Assembly: GCA_016872355.1 (NCBI GenBank)
Contig: VGZY01000021.1
Span: 1 to 40,974, forward strand
DNA: 40,974 nt
From: SAR202 cluster bacterium
Lineage (GTDB): Bacteria > Chloroflexota > Dehalococcoidia > Lucifugimonadales > VGZY01
Reading direction: 5' to 3'
The translations under genes were made by a program, and so were the position numbers. This document shows, one piece after another, positions 17,893-26,548 of this stretch; the stretch's first letter is position 1, and the number at the start of each line of letters is the position of its first letter. Below the pieces are notes generated by a model, which was not told where the DNA came from, searched no databases, and was given only the letters and a program-made list of their open reading frames with translations.

Positions 17893-18417
17893 GTGGCGAA
17901 ACTAATAGCAATGGCTATGCTGGCCATCATGGCGCTGGCCTTGATGGGCTGCAAATCTTCAGGGCCCGAGGCGACCGCGACGCCCGCTGCAAAAGTGGCC
18001 AAGGCAGGCGACACGGTGGTCGTGCACTACACCGGCAAGCTTGTCGACGGGACCGTCTTCGACTCTTCCGGGGACAGCGACCCCATAACGTTCACCATCG
18101 GCGAGGGTAGAGTAATCCCGGGGTTCGAAAACGGGGTAATCGGAATGAAGGCCGGGGATGCAAAGACGCTGAATATCCCTGTGGCGGAGGCGTACGGAGA
18201 GTGGTCCGACCGGCTCGTTTTTGAAGTCGACAGGAGCGAGATACCGCAGGACATGGCGCCGGAGGTCGGTATGCAGCTTCAGGGAGACATGGCGGATGGG
18301 AGTGTAGGGATCTTCACCATCGTGAAGGTGGCGACTTCCACTGTAACCCTGGATGCGAACCATGAGCTCGCGGGCAAGGACCTGATCTTCGACGTTCGCC
18401 TCGTAAGCATCAACTAG
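17893..18417 (+). CDS. FKBP-type peptidyl-prolyl isomerase lipoprotein
   Basis: A 174-aa predicted lipoprotein (signal peptide, lipobox LALMGC with Cys20) carrying one FKBP domain. The start of the domain, DTVVVHYTGKLVDGTVFDSS, and FTIGEGRVIPGFENGVIGMKAGDAKTL contain conserved ligand-pocket residues. The segment from about 110 to 160 looks like the insert-in-flap region of SlyD-type FKBPs, which suggests chaperone as well as isomerase activity on exported proteins. The start is GTG, with GGGGGAG upstream. Confidence 0.92.
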   Translation: MAKLIAMAMLAIMALALMGCKSSGPEATATPAAKVAKAGDTVVVHYTGKLVDGTVFDSSGDSDPITFTIGEGRVIPGFENGVIGMKAGDAKTLNIPVAEAYGEWSDRLVFEVDRSEIPQDMAPEVGMQLQGDMADGSVGIFTIVKVATSTVTLDANHELAGKDLIFDVRLVSIN

Positions 18418-18486
18418 TTCCCTGTAAGACTTTGACGGGCGCGAACACCTCACGCTGCCCGTAATCCCTGCGTTCCGGAGGACTCA

Positions 18487-19263
18487 ATGGACCTTGGAAT
18501 TTCGGGCAAGGTTGCCCTGGTAACCGGCGGCAGCCGCGGGCTGGGCCGCCAGTGCGCGCTTTCTCTTGCCGGCGAGGGCGTGAAAGTGGCCATCTGCGGG
18601 AGGACCCGGGAGACGCTCGATAAGACCGTCGCCGAGCTCAAGGCAAAGGGCGTGGAGGCGATCGGCGTTCAGGCTGACATCTCGAGCGAAGCGGACGCCG
18701 CGCCGCTGCACGATGCCGTTGTGAGCCGGCTCGGGCCAATTGACATCCTCGTGAACAACGTGGGCGGCAGCAAGAACAGGTCGGACATCGCCGGCACGTC
18801 GCTGGGGGACCTCAAGGCCACCTTCGATCTCAATGTGTATGGCGGTTACGAGCTAATGAGGCTCGTCATCCCGCACATGAAGTCCCAGAAGTGGGGCCGG
18901 ATCATTAACATCTCCTCCATCTGGGGTAGGGAGCACGGCGGCAATGTTGGCTACATGTCCGCCAAGGCGGCGGTGATCGCGATGACCAAGCACGCCGGTC
19001 TCAGCCTGGCGAAAGACGGCATCACCGTCAACACGATTGCGCCGGGCTCCATCGACTTCCCCGGCGGCGGCTGGGAGCGCTACCGGAAGAGCAATCCGCC
19101 GGAGGTTGTGCAGGACTTTGTAAAGACCAACCTCCCGATGGGCCGCTTCGGCTGGCCTGAGCCCGTGGGGGACATGACGGCCTTCCTGGCCTCTACGAGG
19201 GCAGACCTGATAACGGGCGCGTGCATCCCTGTGGACGGCGGGCAGGGCCACACGATGATCTGA
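18487..19263 (+). CDS. Short-chain dehydrogenase/reductase (SDR)
   Basis: A 258-aa classical SDR. The cofactor loop is TGGSRGLG near residue 15, followed by NNVGG (about 88-92), the catalytic Ser in INISSIWG, and Tyr-x-x-x-Lys in YMSAKAA. The C-terminus LITGACIPVDGGQGHTMI is typical. GGAGG precedes the ATG. The gene belongs to the FabG-like 3-oxoacyl reductase group in general appearance, but the substrate cannot be assigned and no fatty-acid synthesis genes are adjacent. Confidence 0.92.
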   Translation: MDLGISGKVALVTGGSRGLGRQCALSLAGEGVKVAICGRTRETLDKTVAELKAKGVEAIGVQADISSEADAAPLHDAVVSRLGPIDILVNNVGGSKNRSDIAGTSLGDLKATFDLNVYGGYELMRLVIPHMKSQKWGRIINISSIWGREHGGNVGYMSAKAAVIAMTKHAGLSLAKDGITVNTIAPGSIDFPGGGWERYRKSNPPEVVQDFVKTNLPMGRFGWPEPVGDMTAFLASTRADLITGACIPVDGGQGHTMI

Positions 19264-19314
19264 CGCCGATCGACGGATAACACTTATTGAACACAAATCA
19301 CGACGGAGTCTTGA

Positions 19315-20040
19315 ATGCCGTTTTGCTGGCATTGCGGTAAAAGAACGGACGATAAGGACATTACCTGCGCGGCGTGCGGGAAGCAGCAGCCCGTTGTGCA
19401 GCAGACCGAGCCCGCTCAGGGGCAGGAAAACAAGCCCCCGACTGCGGCCGCCCAGGCGCGCGCCGGCGAAATGCCTGTGGTCATCCCGGTTGGCCGGGTG
19501 GCGATCATGGGCGTGCTGGGATCGGGCATCTACATGATCTTCTGGATGTATCTGACCTGGAAGCACTACCGGGACCATACGGGTGAGAAAGCCTATCCCG
19601 TGTGGCACGCCCTATCCATCCTGGTTCCCATATATGGCCTTTTCCGGGCGCATGCCCACATCAAGGCCTACAAGGCCCTGATGGATAATAACAACATCCC
19701 CAACAGCCTCAGCCCCATGCTGATGGTGCTGGTGCTGGTAATCATCAACATCCTCGCGACCGTGGTCCTCCCGCTCACGTTCAATCCCGAGACTCTGCGA
19801 CCGCTGGACGAGCTTTCGAAGGATGCATCTCTCACCGTCTTCATACTCACTGCCATTCAGATCGCGATAACGACTGCTATTCTTGCTTCCGTGCAGGCCG
19901 ACATCAACAAGTACTGGGAATCGCTGAAGAAAGCGACGGTCTCCAGGGCCCGGTTCAGCACCCTCGATATCGTGATTGCTGTATTCGGCCTGTGGGACCT
20001 CATCTGGACCCTTGGGCTCCTGGCCGCACTGGGAGAGTAA
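19315..20040 (+). CDS. Zinc-ribbon membrane protein, function unknown
   Basis: A 241-aa protein beginning with a zinc ribbon, CWHCGKRTDDKDITCAACGK (two CxxC pairs). A proline/glutamine-rich linker (about 25-60) and four hydrophobic segments follow, at about residues 63-83, 98-115, 136-158 and 168-190, with a possible fifth at the C-terminus. The layout resembles DUF4234-like small membrane proteins, which I cannot confirm. It ends 9 bases before the SMP-30 gene, suggesting co-transcription. Confidence 0.75.
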   Translation: MPFCWHCGKRTDDKDITCAACGKQQPVVQQTEPAQGQENKPPTAAAQARAGEMPVVIPVGRVAIMGVLGSGIYMIFWMYLTWKHYRDHTGEKAYPVWHALSILVPIYGLFRAHAHIKAYKALMDNNNIPNSLSPMLMVLVLVIINILATVVLPLTFNPETLRPLDELSKDASLTVFILTAIQIAITTAILASVQADINKYWESLKKATVSRARFSTLDIVIAVFGLWDLIWTLGLLAALGE

Positions 20041-20049
20041 GGCGCGACC

Positions 20050-20916
20050 ATGGCTGACATGCTAGACGAGGTCCTGGAATCGAGGGACGCGGAGCTTCTC
20101 ACGACGGGCCTGAAGTTCACCGAAGGGCCGGTCTGGCACCCTGATGGCTACCTGTACTTCACGAACCACCCCGAGATCTGGCGGCTTGACCCCAAGACCA
20201 AAGAGCGATTCCCGGTGGCCCACAACAGCACGGGCGGCAACGGGATGACCCTGGACCTGCACGGCAGGCTTGTGGTGTGCGAGCCCTGGGGGCGTCGGGT
20301 CTACCGGCTTGAGGAGGACGGCTCGCGCACTCCCCTTGCCGTCACCTGGCGCGGTCTGCGACTGAACAAGCCAAACGACGTAATCTTCCGGTCGGACGGG
20401 ACGATGTACTTCACGGACATGGGGTACTGGCCATACACGGTCGGCGTCGCCAACCCGGAAATACGGGCGAACCACATCTTCGGCGTGACGCCGGACGGCG
20501 AGGTATTCGCCGCCGCACCGTACGAATACCCCAACGGCCTCGCCCTTTCCCCTGACGAGCGTACCCTTTACGTCGCCAACACACGCTACTACAAGCATGT
20601 CGGAGCGTTCGATGTTCTGGCTGACGGCTCGCTGGCCAACACCCGCGTGTTCGCCGAGCTAGGGGAGCTCGAAAAGCCGGGAGTCCCGGACGGGCTGAAG
20701 GTGGACATGGAAGGCAACGTCTACTGCACAGGGCCGGGCGGCATGTGGGTCTTCGACGACAGCGGCGCGCATTTGGGCACGGTCATCCTCCCCGAGCTTC
20801 CCGCCAACATGGGTTGGGGAGACGACGATAACCGCTCCATGTACGTCTGCGCGCGCACTTCTGTATACCGGCTCAGGATGAAAGTGCCGGGCACAAAGTT
20901 GCCGCGGGCCAAGTAG
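20050..20916 (+). CDS. SMP-30/gluconolactonase family hydrolase
   Basis: A 288-aa six-bladed beta-propeller of the SMP-30/gluconolactonase/LRE family, calcium-dependent lactonases of sugar metabolism. Metal-binding positions are recognisable in KFTEGPVWHPDG (Glu), LNKPNDVIFRSDGTMYFTD (Asn), YPNGLALSPDERTLYVA and GVPDGLKVDMEGNVY (Asp). It starts 9 bases after the zinc-ribbon membrane protein. The substrate lactone is not deducible. Confidence 0.92.
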   Translation: MADMLDEVLESRDAELLTTGLKFTEGPVWHPDGYLYFTNHPEIWRLDPKTKERFPVAHNSTGGNGMTLDLHGRLVVCEPWGRRVYRLEEDGSRTPLAVTWRGLRLNKPNDVIFRSDGTMYFTDMGYWPYTVGVANPEIRANHIFGVTPDGEVFAAAPYEYPNGLALSPDERTLYVANTRYYKHVGAFDVLADGSLANTRVFAELGELEKPGVPDGLKVDMEGNVYCTGPGGMWVFDDSGAHLGTVILPELPANMGWGDDDNRSMYVCARTSVYRLRMKVPGTKLPRAK

Positions 20917-20964
20917 CAGGACGGGTCTGACGAGCAGGACATGTCGGACTGGTCGGCCGGAGAG

Positions 20965-21825
20965 CTACAAATCGCGGTCGCCGCCCCTGGGGTCAAAGAT
21001 GTCCCGGAGGGCGTCCCCGAGCATTGCGGTGGATAGCACCACAGCGCTAAGGGCGAGGCCGGGGAAGATCGTCGCCCAGGGGGCGACCTCAAAGTAGCGA
21101 CGGGCGCCCTCGTTCAGCATTCGGCCCCAGGATGGATACGGCGGAGGGATGCCCAGTCCAAGGAAGCTGAGCGAAGTTTCCAGCACGATCGCCGCGCCGA
21201 AGAAGCCGGTGACCTGGGCGAGAATGATTGGGAGGCCGTTGGGGAGCACATGGCGCCCCACAACCCGCAGGGGGCTTGCTCCTATCGCCCTGGCAGCCTC
21301 GATGTACCCTTCTTGCCGCAACGCGAGTGTCGTCGCCCTTGCCAGCCTCGCCACCTGCGGGGCGAGCGCGATTGCGGCAGCGCCCGCGCTGCTGACCACG
21401 GCGGCCCCCAGGGACGTGCGCTCGGGACCCAGCGCAACCAGGATAACCATCGCAAGGACGAGCGGGGGGAACCCAAGGAACACGTCCACGACGCGCTGGA
21501 CGAGCATGTCCACTTTGCCTCCGATGTACCCGGACGCCGCCCCCACCACGGTCCCGCCGACAGCCGCCAGGCCCACGCCGAGGAACCCCACGACCAGCGA
21601 CACCCGAGCGCCGTGGACAACCCTGCTGAAGATGTCCCTTCCGAAACCGTCCGTTCCGAAGAGGTGATCTCCTCCGGGGGCGAGAAGGCGGCGGGCGGCA
21701 TCCTGCTCAAGCGGGCCGTGCGCGGCAACAATATCCGCCAGAAGCGCGACGGCGACAAACACCGCCAGCACGGCAAGCGATGCCGCAGCCACCGGCCTCC
21801 TGGTTACCAGCGCGATGGCCCTCAT
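20965..21825 (-). CDS. ABC transporter permease, DppC/OppC type
   Basis: A 286-aa inner-membrane permease of the peptide/nickel uptake family. Features are the N-terminal helix, the motif HLFGTDGFGRDIFSRVVHGARVSL typical of DppC, and the EAA loop EAARAIGASPLRVVGRHVLPNG that contacts the ATPase. It overlaps the upstream dppB-like gene by four bases. No ATP-binding subunit follows; the next gene on this side is the convergent SMP-30 gene. The ATPases must be encoded elsewhere or shared with another importer. Confidence 0.93.
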   Translation of the reverse strand: MRAIALVTRRPVAAASLAVLAVFVAVALLADIVAAHGPLEQDAARRLLAPGGDHLFGTDGFGRDIFSRVVHGARVSLVVGFLGVGLAAVGGTVVGAASGYIGGKVDMLVQRVVDVFLGFPPLVLAMVILVALGPERTSLGAAVVSSAGAAAIALAPQVARLARATTLALRQEGYIEAARAIGASPLRVVGRHVLPNGLPIILAQVTGFFGAAIVLETSLSFLGLGIPPPYPSWGRMLNEGARRYFEVAPWATIFPGLALSAVVLSTAMLGDALRDIFDPRGGDRDL

Positions 21826-22775
21826 GCCGTGTGGGATATCCTGGGATCAAAATATGCGTAGAGAACGTCCACCACCAGGCTGACGATCAGGGAAATGAAG
21901 ACCAGTAGCGAGGCGAGGGCCAGTACCACGGGGTAGTCGCGCGCAAGGCCCGCCTGGACAAGCCCCCTGCCGATTCCCGGGAGGCCGAAGACCGTTTCGA
22001 GCACCAGCGCGCCGCTGAGAAGCCGCCCGAATTGCAGGCCGAAGACCGTCAGGCTGGGGACCATGGCGTTCCGCAGAGCGTGCCGGAGGACCACGTTGCG
22101 CTCGGTCAGCCCCTTCGCCCTGGCTGAAGTGATGAAGGTCTGGCTGAACGCCGATATCATGCCCGCGCGCGTCACCCGGATGATGTGCGCGCTATACTCC
22201 CAGGAAAGTATCACGGCAGGCCACACCATGATGAGCGCGTGTCGCCATGGGTCCGTCCACGGAGCAGCGTAGATGATGGGCGGCGACCATTGGAACACGA
22301 GCAGGAGCCCGAGGAGTATGAAGAGGGCCACCAGCAGGTCGGGCATCGCCATGCTGGCGAGCGTAAGAAGTCGAACGAGGTAGTCAGGCCATCTGTTTCG
22401 CCGGACCGCCGCCATCACGCCCAGTGGAAACGACACGAGCATGGACAACACCACTGTGTAAATGGCCAGAAGGAGGGTCGTCGGAAGCTGCCGGGCGATT
22501 ATTGACCTGACGGGCTCCCGCGTTTCTAGAGAGCGGCCGCCGGGTTCGCCGCTGACGACGCTGAGCAGCCACCGCCGGTACTGCTCGTACAGCGGCCTGT
22601 CCAGGCCAAGCTCCTCGCGTAGCGCCTCCTGGATGCGCGGGGTCGCAGGAGCGTCTCCCGCTATGACGTGAACAACGTCTCCAGGCAGCGCCATCAGCGC
22701 CAGGAACACGAGGGCGGAAGCCAGCAGCAGCGAGAGCGGGACGAGTGCCGCCCGCCAGGCAATGTACCTAGCCAC
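21822..22775 (-). CDS. ABC transporter permease, DppB/OppB type
   Basis: A 317-aa permease with six predicted helices. N-terminal ALPGDVVHVIAGDAP and ELGLDRPLYEQYRRWL are DppB hallmarks, and the EAA loop is SARAKGLTERNVVLRHALRNAMVPSLT. It lies between the solute-binding protein gene (18 bases away) and the DppC-type gene (4-base overlap), forming one leftward operon. The substrate may be oligopeptides, nickel or other small solutes. Confidence 0.93.
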   Translation of the reverse strand: MARYIAWRAALVPLSLLLASALVFLALMALPGDVVHVIAGDAPATPRIQEALREELGLDRPLYEQYRRWLLSVVSGEPGGRSLETREPVRSIIARQLPTTLLLAIYTVVLSMLVSFPLGVMAAVRRNRWPDYLVRLLTLASMAMPDLLVALFILLGLLLVFQWSPPIIYAAPWTDPWRHALIMVWPAVILSWEYSAHIIRVTRAGMISAFSQTFITSARAKGLTERNVVLRHALRNAMVPSLTVFGLQFGRLLSGALVLETVFGLPGIGRGLVQAGLARDYPVVLALASLLVFISLIVSLVVDVLYAYFDPRISHTA

Positions 22776-22793
22776 GACCGCCCGCCGGTGCCG

Positions 22794-24503
22794 TCATTTC
22801 GCCAGCCAGACGGTCGAGAAGTCGGTGTTGGCGTGGCCGTCAAACATCGGAATGGCCAGCCCGCGCACGTAAGACCGGTAGGCCACCTCGTCGACGGACT
22901 CGGCGATGGGGATTACGTAGGTTTGCTCAAAGAACAGGTACCGTTCAATGTCGCGCCACCGGGCAATGCGCTCCTCGGGGCTTGCGGCGTCGTTCAGGCG
23001 CGCGTACAGGGCGTCCACACTGGCGTCCTCGTGCTTCGTGAAGGCATCCGGGTTAATGCTGTAACGGCCGTAGACCGAGACTGTGGCCTCGGGAATAGAA
23101 GGAGGCGTCAGGCGGCCCTGCTCGGAATCGAAGTCCAGCGTCAGGCGGGCGGCGTTCCACTCCGCCTCGTCCAGCATTTGCAGGGTGAGGTCTATACCGA
23201 GCCCGGCAAGCTGGTCCTTGAGATATTCGCACGGGGCGGGATTGAGCGCGCGGCAGAGGTGGCCCATTCTGAATCCGCCCGCGTAACCTGCCTCCGCCAT
23301 CAGCATGGTGGCCTCTGCGCGACGCGATTCCAGCGGCGCCTGGTCGAAGCCCGGCCAATTAACGAAGTCGCGGCGAATCTCCCCGTCGCCCGCGGTCGTT
23401 TCCAGTGAGGTCCAACCGAACGGCAGTGCAGCGGGGATTGCGGCCGGCTTGTCTATCCACAGCGCAATCGCGCGCCGGATGCGGGAGTCCTGCCACGGAC
23501 CAGTCTTGAGGACGTTGAACGCCAGGCGGAATGTGCCTCCCTCGATCCTGGCAAACACAACGTCATCGCCCAGGTCCTTCACGTAGCCTTGCTTGCGCTC
23601 GGGAGAGAGGTAGTGGCCCTGCCCACGCGCGCCGCCGTCCAGCCGGCCGCTACGGAATGCGATGTCCATCGCCAGCGGCTCGGTCATGACAACGTAGTCG
23701 ATCCCGTCCAGGTACGGCAACGGGCCTTCCGGAGATGTCTCGAAGTACCTATCGAAGCGCCGTACCTGCACGATCGTCCCCGGTTCGTACTTCTCCAGGG
23801 CGAATGGACCGAGACCAACCAGGCCGACGTCCAGGGGGCTCAAGCTCACCTCGCCGGCGTCGATTCGCGGCTGCATTAGGTGGCGAGGGTGTGCGATCTT
23901 GAACCTCGGGTTGGCGAGCGACTCGACAAAGTGGCGGTTTGGCGCGGCGAACACGACGCGCAGCCTGTCAGGTCCGGGCGCTTCGACCCGCTCAATCTCT
24001 CCAAGCTCCGCCTTGAAATACGCGGGGGCGCGGACCTTCTCCCCTGCCCTGGCCCCGAAATACGCGAGGTCAAGCCAGAACTTCGCGTCGGCCGCGGTGA
24101 ACGGCGTGCCGTCGTGCCAGAAGACACCGGGGCGGATGTCGAACGACCACTCCGTGAAGTCGGTGTTGTGCGACCATGAGGCCGCCAGGTAAGCGCACAC
24201 CTGCGAGGCATCCTCGCGGCACCGCATCACAAGGTTGCCCGGGCCGAAGAGGGCACCTCCGACGTGGTGTAGAGCGATGCTGCTCGTGCGGAGGGAGTCG
24301 AAGCCGGCGGGAGGGTCGCCCCTGTTGGCGAGGACGAGGGTGCCGCCGTACCTCACGGGCGATGCGGCAGCGCCTGTGGCAACGGGCGTGGCAGAAAGCG
24401 CGGAGGCATCTCGGCCGCAGGAGGCTGAAAGCAGGGCGAGCGCCGCGAGAGCAAAAGGGACTAGCAGCCTGGCGGCCACGCGTGGACCAACAACGTTCGG
24501 CAA
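22794..24503 (-). CDS. ABC transporter solute-binding lipoprotein, SBP family 5
   Basis: A 569-aa extracytoplasmic solute-binding protein (DppA/OppA-like). A signal peptide ends in lipobox LLSASC. Family stretches include YGGTLVLANRGDPPAGFD, WSFDIRPGVFWHDGTPFTAADAKFWLD and the later QTYVIPIAESVDEVAYRSYVRGLAIP. I chose the TTG at 24503 because AGGAGGAG lies five bases upstream; the ATG at 24569 lacks such a site. It is the first gene of an SBP-permease-permease operon and is divergent from the aldolase gene at 24640. Confidence 0.92.
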   Translation of the reverse strand: MPNVVGPRVAARLLVPFALAALALLSASCGRDASALSATPVATGAAASPVRYGGTLVLANRGDPPAGFDSLRTSSIALHHVGGALFGPGNLVMRCREDASQVCAYLAASWSHNTDFTEWSFDIRPGVFWHDGTPFTAADAKFWLDLAYFGARAGEKVRAPAYFKAELGEIERVEAPGPDRLRVVFAAPNRHFVESLANPRFKIAHPRHLMQPRIDAGEVSLSPLDVGLVGLGPFALEKYEPGTIVQVRRFDRYFETSPEGPLPYLDGIDYVVMTEPLAMDIAFRSGRLDGGARGQGHYLSPERKQGYVKDLGDDVVFARIEGGTFRLAFNVLKTGPWQDSRIRRAIALWIDKPAAIPAALPFGWTSLETTAGDGEIRRDFVNWPGFDQAPLESRRAEATMLMAEAGYAGGFRMGHLCRALNPAPCEYLKDQLAGLGIDLTLQMLDEAEWNAARLTLDFDSEQGRLTPPSIPEATVSVYGRYSINPDAFTKHEDASVDALYARLNDAASPEERIARWRDIERYLFFEQTYVIPIAESVDEVAYRSYVRGLAIPMFDGHANTDFSTVWLAK

Positions 24504-24603
24504 CCGGGCTCCTCCTGCTTCGCTCGGCTGTATGATGCCCCTGCCCGCAATGCGTGTCAAGGGAGACATGATCCGCGCGCTGCCTCCAGTCCCAAAACTG
24601 GGG

Positions 24604-24609
24604 TATAAT
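24604..24609 (+). promoter_or_regulatory. -10 box upstream of the aldolase gene
   Basis: A perfect TATAAT at 24604-24609, about 31 bases before the ATG, lies in the intergenic space between the divergent SBP and aldolase genes. No good -35 box lies 16-18 bases further upstream, so it may need an activator. Confidence 0.45.
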
Positions 24610-24639
24610 CACCACCATCTTGCCGCCAGGAGGTCCCAT

Positions 24640-25366
24640 ATGCCCATTCGCAAGAACAGCCACCTCGCATCCATGCGCGCCGGTAAGCCATCGTCCAGAT
24701 GTACTTCCCCTCGGAGATCTTTGTTGAGCTGCTTGGCCTGGCCGGGGTGGATGTGGTCATGTTCGATGGCGAGCACGGGATATTCTCACCCGGCGAGTTG
24801 GACAGCATGTGCCGCATCGCCGAGGCGCACGGGATGTCTACAATCGCCCGGGTGCCGGATATTGGGTACGGCACCATCCAGACGTACCTGGACCGCGGCG
24901 TTCAGCGGATACTGGGCCCGGACATCCAGAACAAGGCGGACGCGCAGCAGCTTGTGAACGCCTGCCGCTACCCTCCCATCGGCAGGCGCGGCACGGGCGG
25001 CGCTCCGAGGGCGATAGGCTATGCGGACGTTGGCACGGCGGACATGCTCAACCAGCTCAACTCCGAGATATTCGTTTGCGCCTTCCTGGAGAGCGTCGAG
25101 GCGGAAAAGAACCTCGAAGAGATTATGTCCGTCCCGGGGATAGACGGCTACTATGTGGGCCCGGCGGACTACTCACTGTCTATCGGCGTCACGGGCCAGC
25201 TCACGCACCCCAAGGTGAAGGAGTTCTCCGACCGCGTGAAGAAGGCTGCGGAGTCGCGAGGAAAATATACTTCGGCAAGGACCTCATATCCGTGGAGCGC
25301 GCCACCAACATGGTGCTCAACAGCGCGAAGGACCTGGTGGCACGGAACAGGGCAAGGCCAGGCTAA
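24640..25366 (+). pseudogene. HpcH/HpaI family aldolase, with two single-base frameshifts
   Basis: The ATG at 24640 has GGAGG six bases upstream and starts MPIRKNSHLASMRAGKP, as family members do. The frame then fails: one base is missing at about 24688-24690. The rest of the protein (MYFPSEIFVELLGLAGVDVVMFDGEHG onward) lies in another frame, including the metal/pyruvate-site stretches GVQRILGPDIQNKADA and GIDGYYVGPADYSLS. A second missing base within the A-run at 25260-25263 moves the C-terminus (IYFGKDLISVERATNMVLNSA) to a third frame ending at TAA 25364-25366. Corrected, the protein would be about 242 aa and would cleave 4-hydroxy-2-oxoacid-type substrates. The middle frame runs on into the next gene, giving a false fusion. 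Confidence 0.85.
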
Positions 25367-25379
25367 GGAGGGCGACACC

Positions 25380-26510
25380 GTGAAAGTACTTGTACTGGGC
25401 GCGGGGTTCGGCGGGCTGGAGCTGACGGCGACGCTGTCGGAAGCACTCGGCAAGAAGCTGGACCTGACTCTGATTGACCGCGAAGACTCGTTTGTATTCG
25501 GCTTCTCCAAGCTGGAGATAATGTTCGGCCGCGCGGCCCCGGCGGAGGCGCGCCACCCGTACCGGACGCTGGTAAAGCCTGGGGTGCGCTTTGTACAGGC
25601 TGGCGTGCGGTCCTTCGACCCGGCAGCGCGGCGCGTGGAGACGGACCGCGGCGCGTTCGAGGGCGACGTGCTCGTCGTGGCGCTAGGGGCGGAGGTGGAC
25701 CCCGCCGCCACGCCGGGCCTCGTTGAAGGCGGCCACGAGTTTTACTCCGTCGCCGGCGCAACGGCCCTTCGCAACGTCCTGCCGAAGTTCGAGCGAGGCC
25801 ATGCCGTAATCGGCGTCACTTCCACTCCGTTCAAGTGCCCTCCCGCGCCCAGCGAGGCGGCGTTCCTGCTGCACGACTATCTCACTGCCAACGGCCGACG
25901 TTCAAATACGAAGATATCGGTGGTGATGCCGTTCGGCGTCCCCGTGCCGCCTTCACCCGCGGCATCAAAGGCTATTCTGGCCGGTTTTGCGGAGAGGGGT
26001 ATCGAGTTCGTTCCCGGAAAGCTGGTGAGCTCGCTGGACCCATTGAGAAAGGTCGCCACGTTCAAGGACGGCGGAGAGATTCCATACGACCTTTTCCTTG
26101 GAATACCCGTGCACAGGGTCCCGCGGGCGGTCTTCGATGCCGGGCTGACTGTGAATGGGTGGGTGCCGGTCAATCCGAAGAACCTCGAAACGAAATTCCC
26201 GAGCGTTTACGCCGTGGGCGACGTGACGAGCGTGGGAACGCCGAAAGCAGGCGTCTTCGCCGAAGGCGCGGCGCGCGTGGTTGCCCAGTCGATCATTTCG
26301 AAGGTTAGCGGCGGGCCGGGGCCGGAGGAGTACAAAGGCCAGGGCTCTTGCTATGTGGAATTCGGCAAAGGGACGGTGGGCCGCGTGGATGTGGACTTCC
26401 TCAGCGGCCCTTCGCCGACAGGGACATTCCAGTCGCCGTCCGAGGCGACGCGCGCGGAGAAGCGCGTGTTCCGCGAGAGCCGCCTTTCGCGATGGCTAGG
26501 GAGGGCGTGA
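25380..26510 (+). CDS. NAD(P)/FAD-dependent oxidoreductase (sulfide:quinone reductase/NDH-2-like)
   Basis: A 376-aa flavoprotein. The FAD-binding loop is VLVLGAGFGGLELTA at residues 3-17, with the later FAD motif PSVYAVGDVTSVGTPKAGVFAEG. A redox-active-looking cysteine is in STPFKCPPAPSEAAF. This arrangement resembles sulfide:quinone oxidoreductases and related type II NADH dehydrogenase-like proteins acting at the membrane surface. The start is GTG at 25380, set by AAGGAGGG at 25365-25372, which overlaps the aldolase stop. The frame is open into the aldolase gene only because that gene is frameshifted. The electron donor is not determined. Confidence 0.88.
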   Translation: MKVLVLGAGFGGLELTATLSEALGKKLDLTLIDREDSFVFGFSKLEIMFGRAAPAEARHPYRTLVKPGVRFVQAGVRSFDPAARRVETDRGAFEGDVLVVALGAEVDPAATPGLVEGGHEFYSVAGATALRNVLPKFERGHAVIGVTSTPFKCPPAPSEAAFLLHDYLTANGRRSNTKISVVMPFGVPVPPSPAASKAILAGFAERGIEFVPGKLVSSLDPLRKVATFKDGGEIPYDLFLGIPVHRVPRAVFDAGLTVNGWVPVNPKNLETKFPSVYAVGDVTSVGTPKAGVFAEGAARVVAQSIISKVSGGPGPEEYKGQGSCYVEFGKGTVGRVDVDFLSGPSPTGTFQSPSEATRAEKRVFRESRLSRWLGRA

Positions 26511-26548
26511 CGGGGACAACCGGTCTGTATGCGCGATGGAGAATCACG

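Noticed and set aside
24699-26510. A single aldolase-oxidoreductase fusion protein
   Set aside because: The conserved start of each protein lies in another frame with its own ribosome-binding site; the fusion results from two indels.
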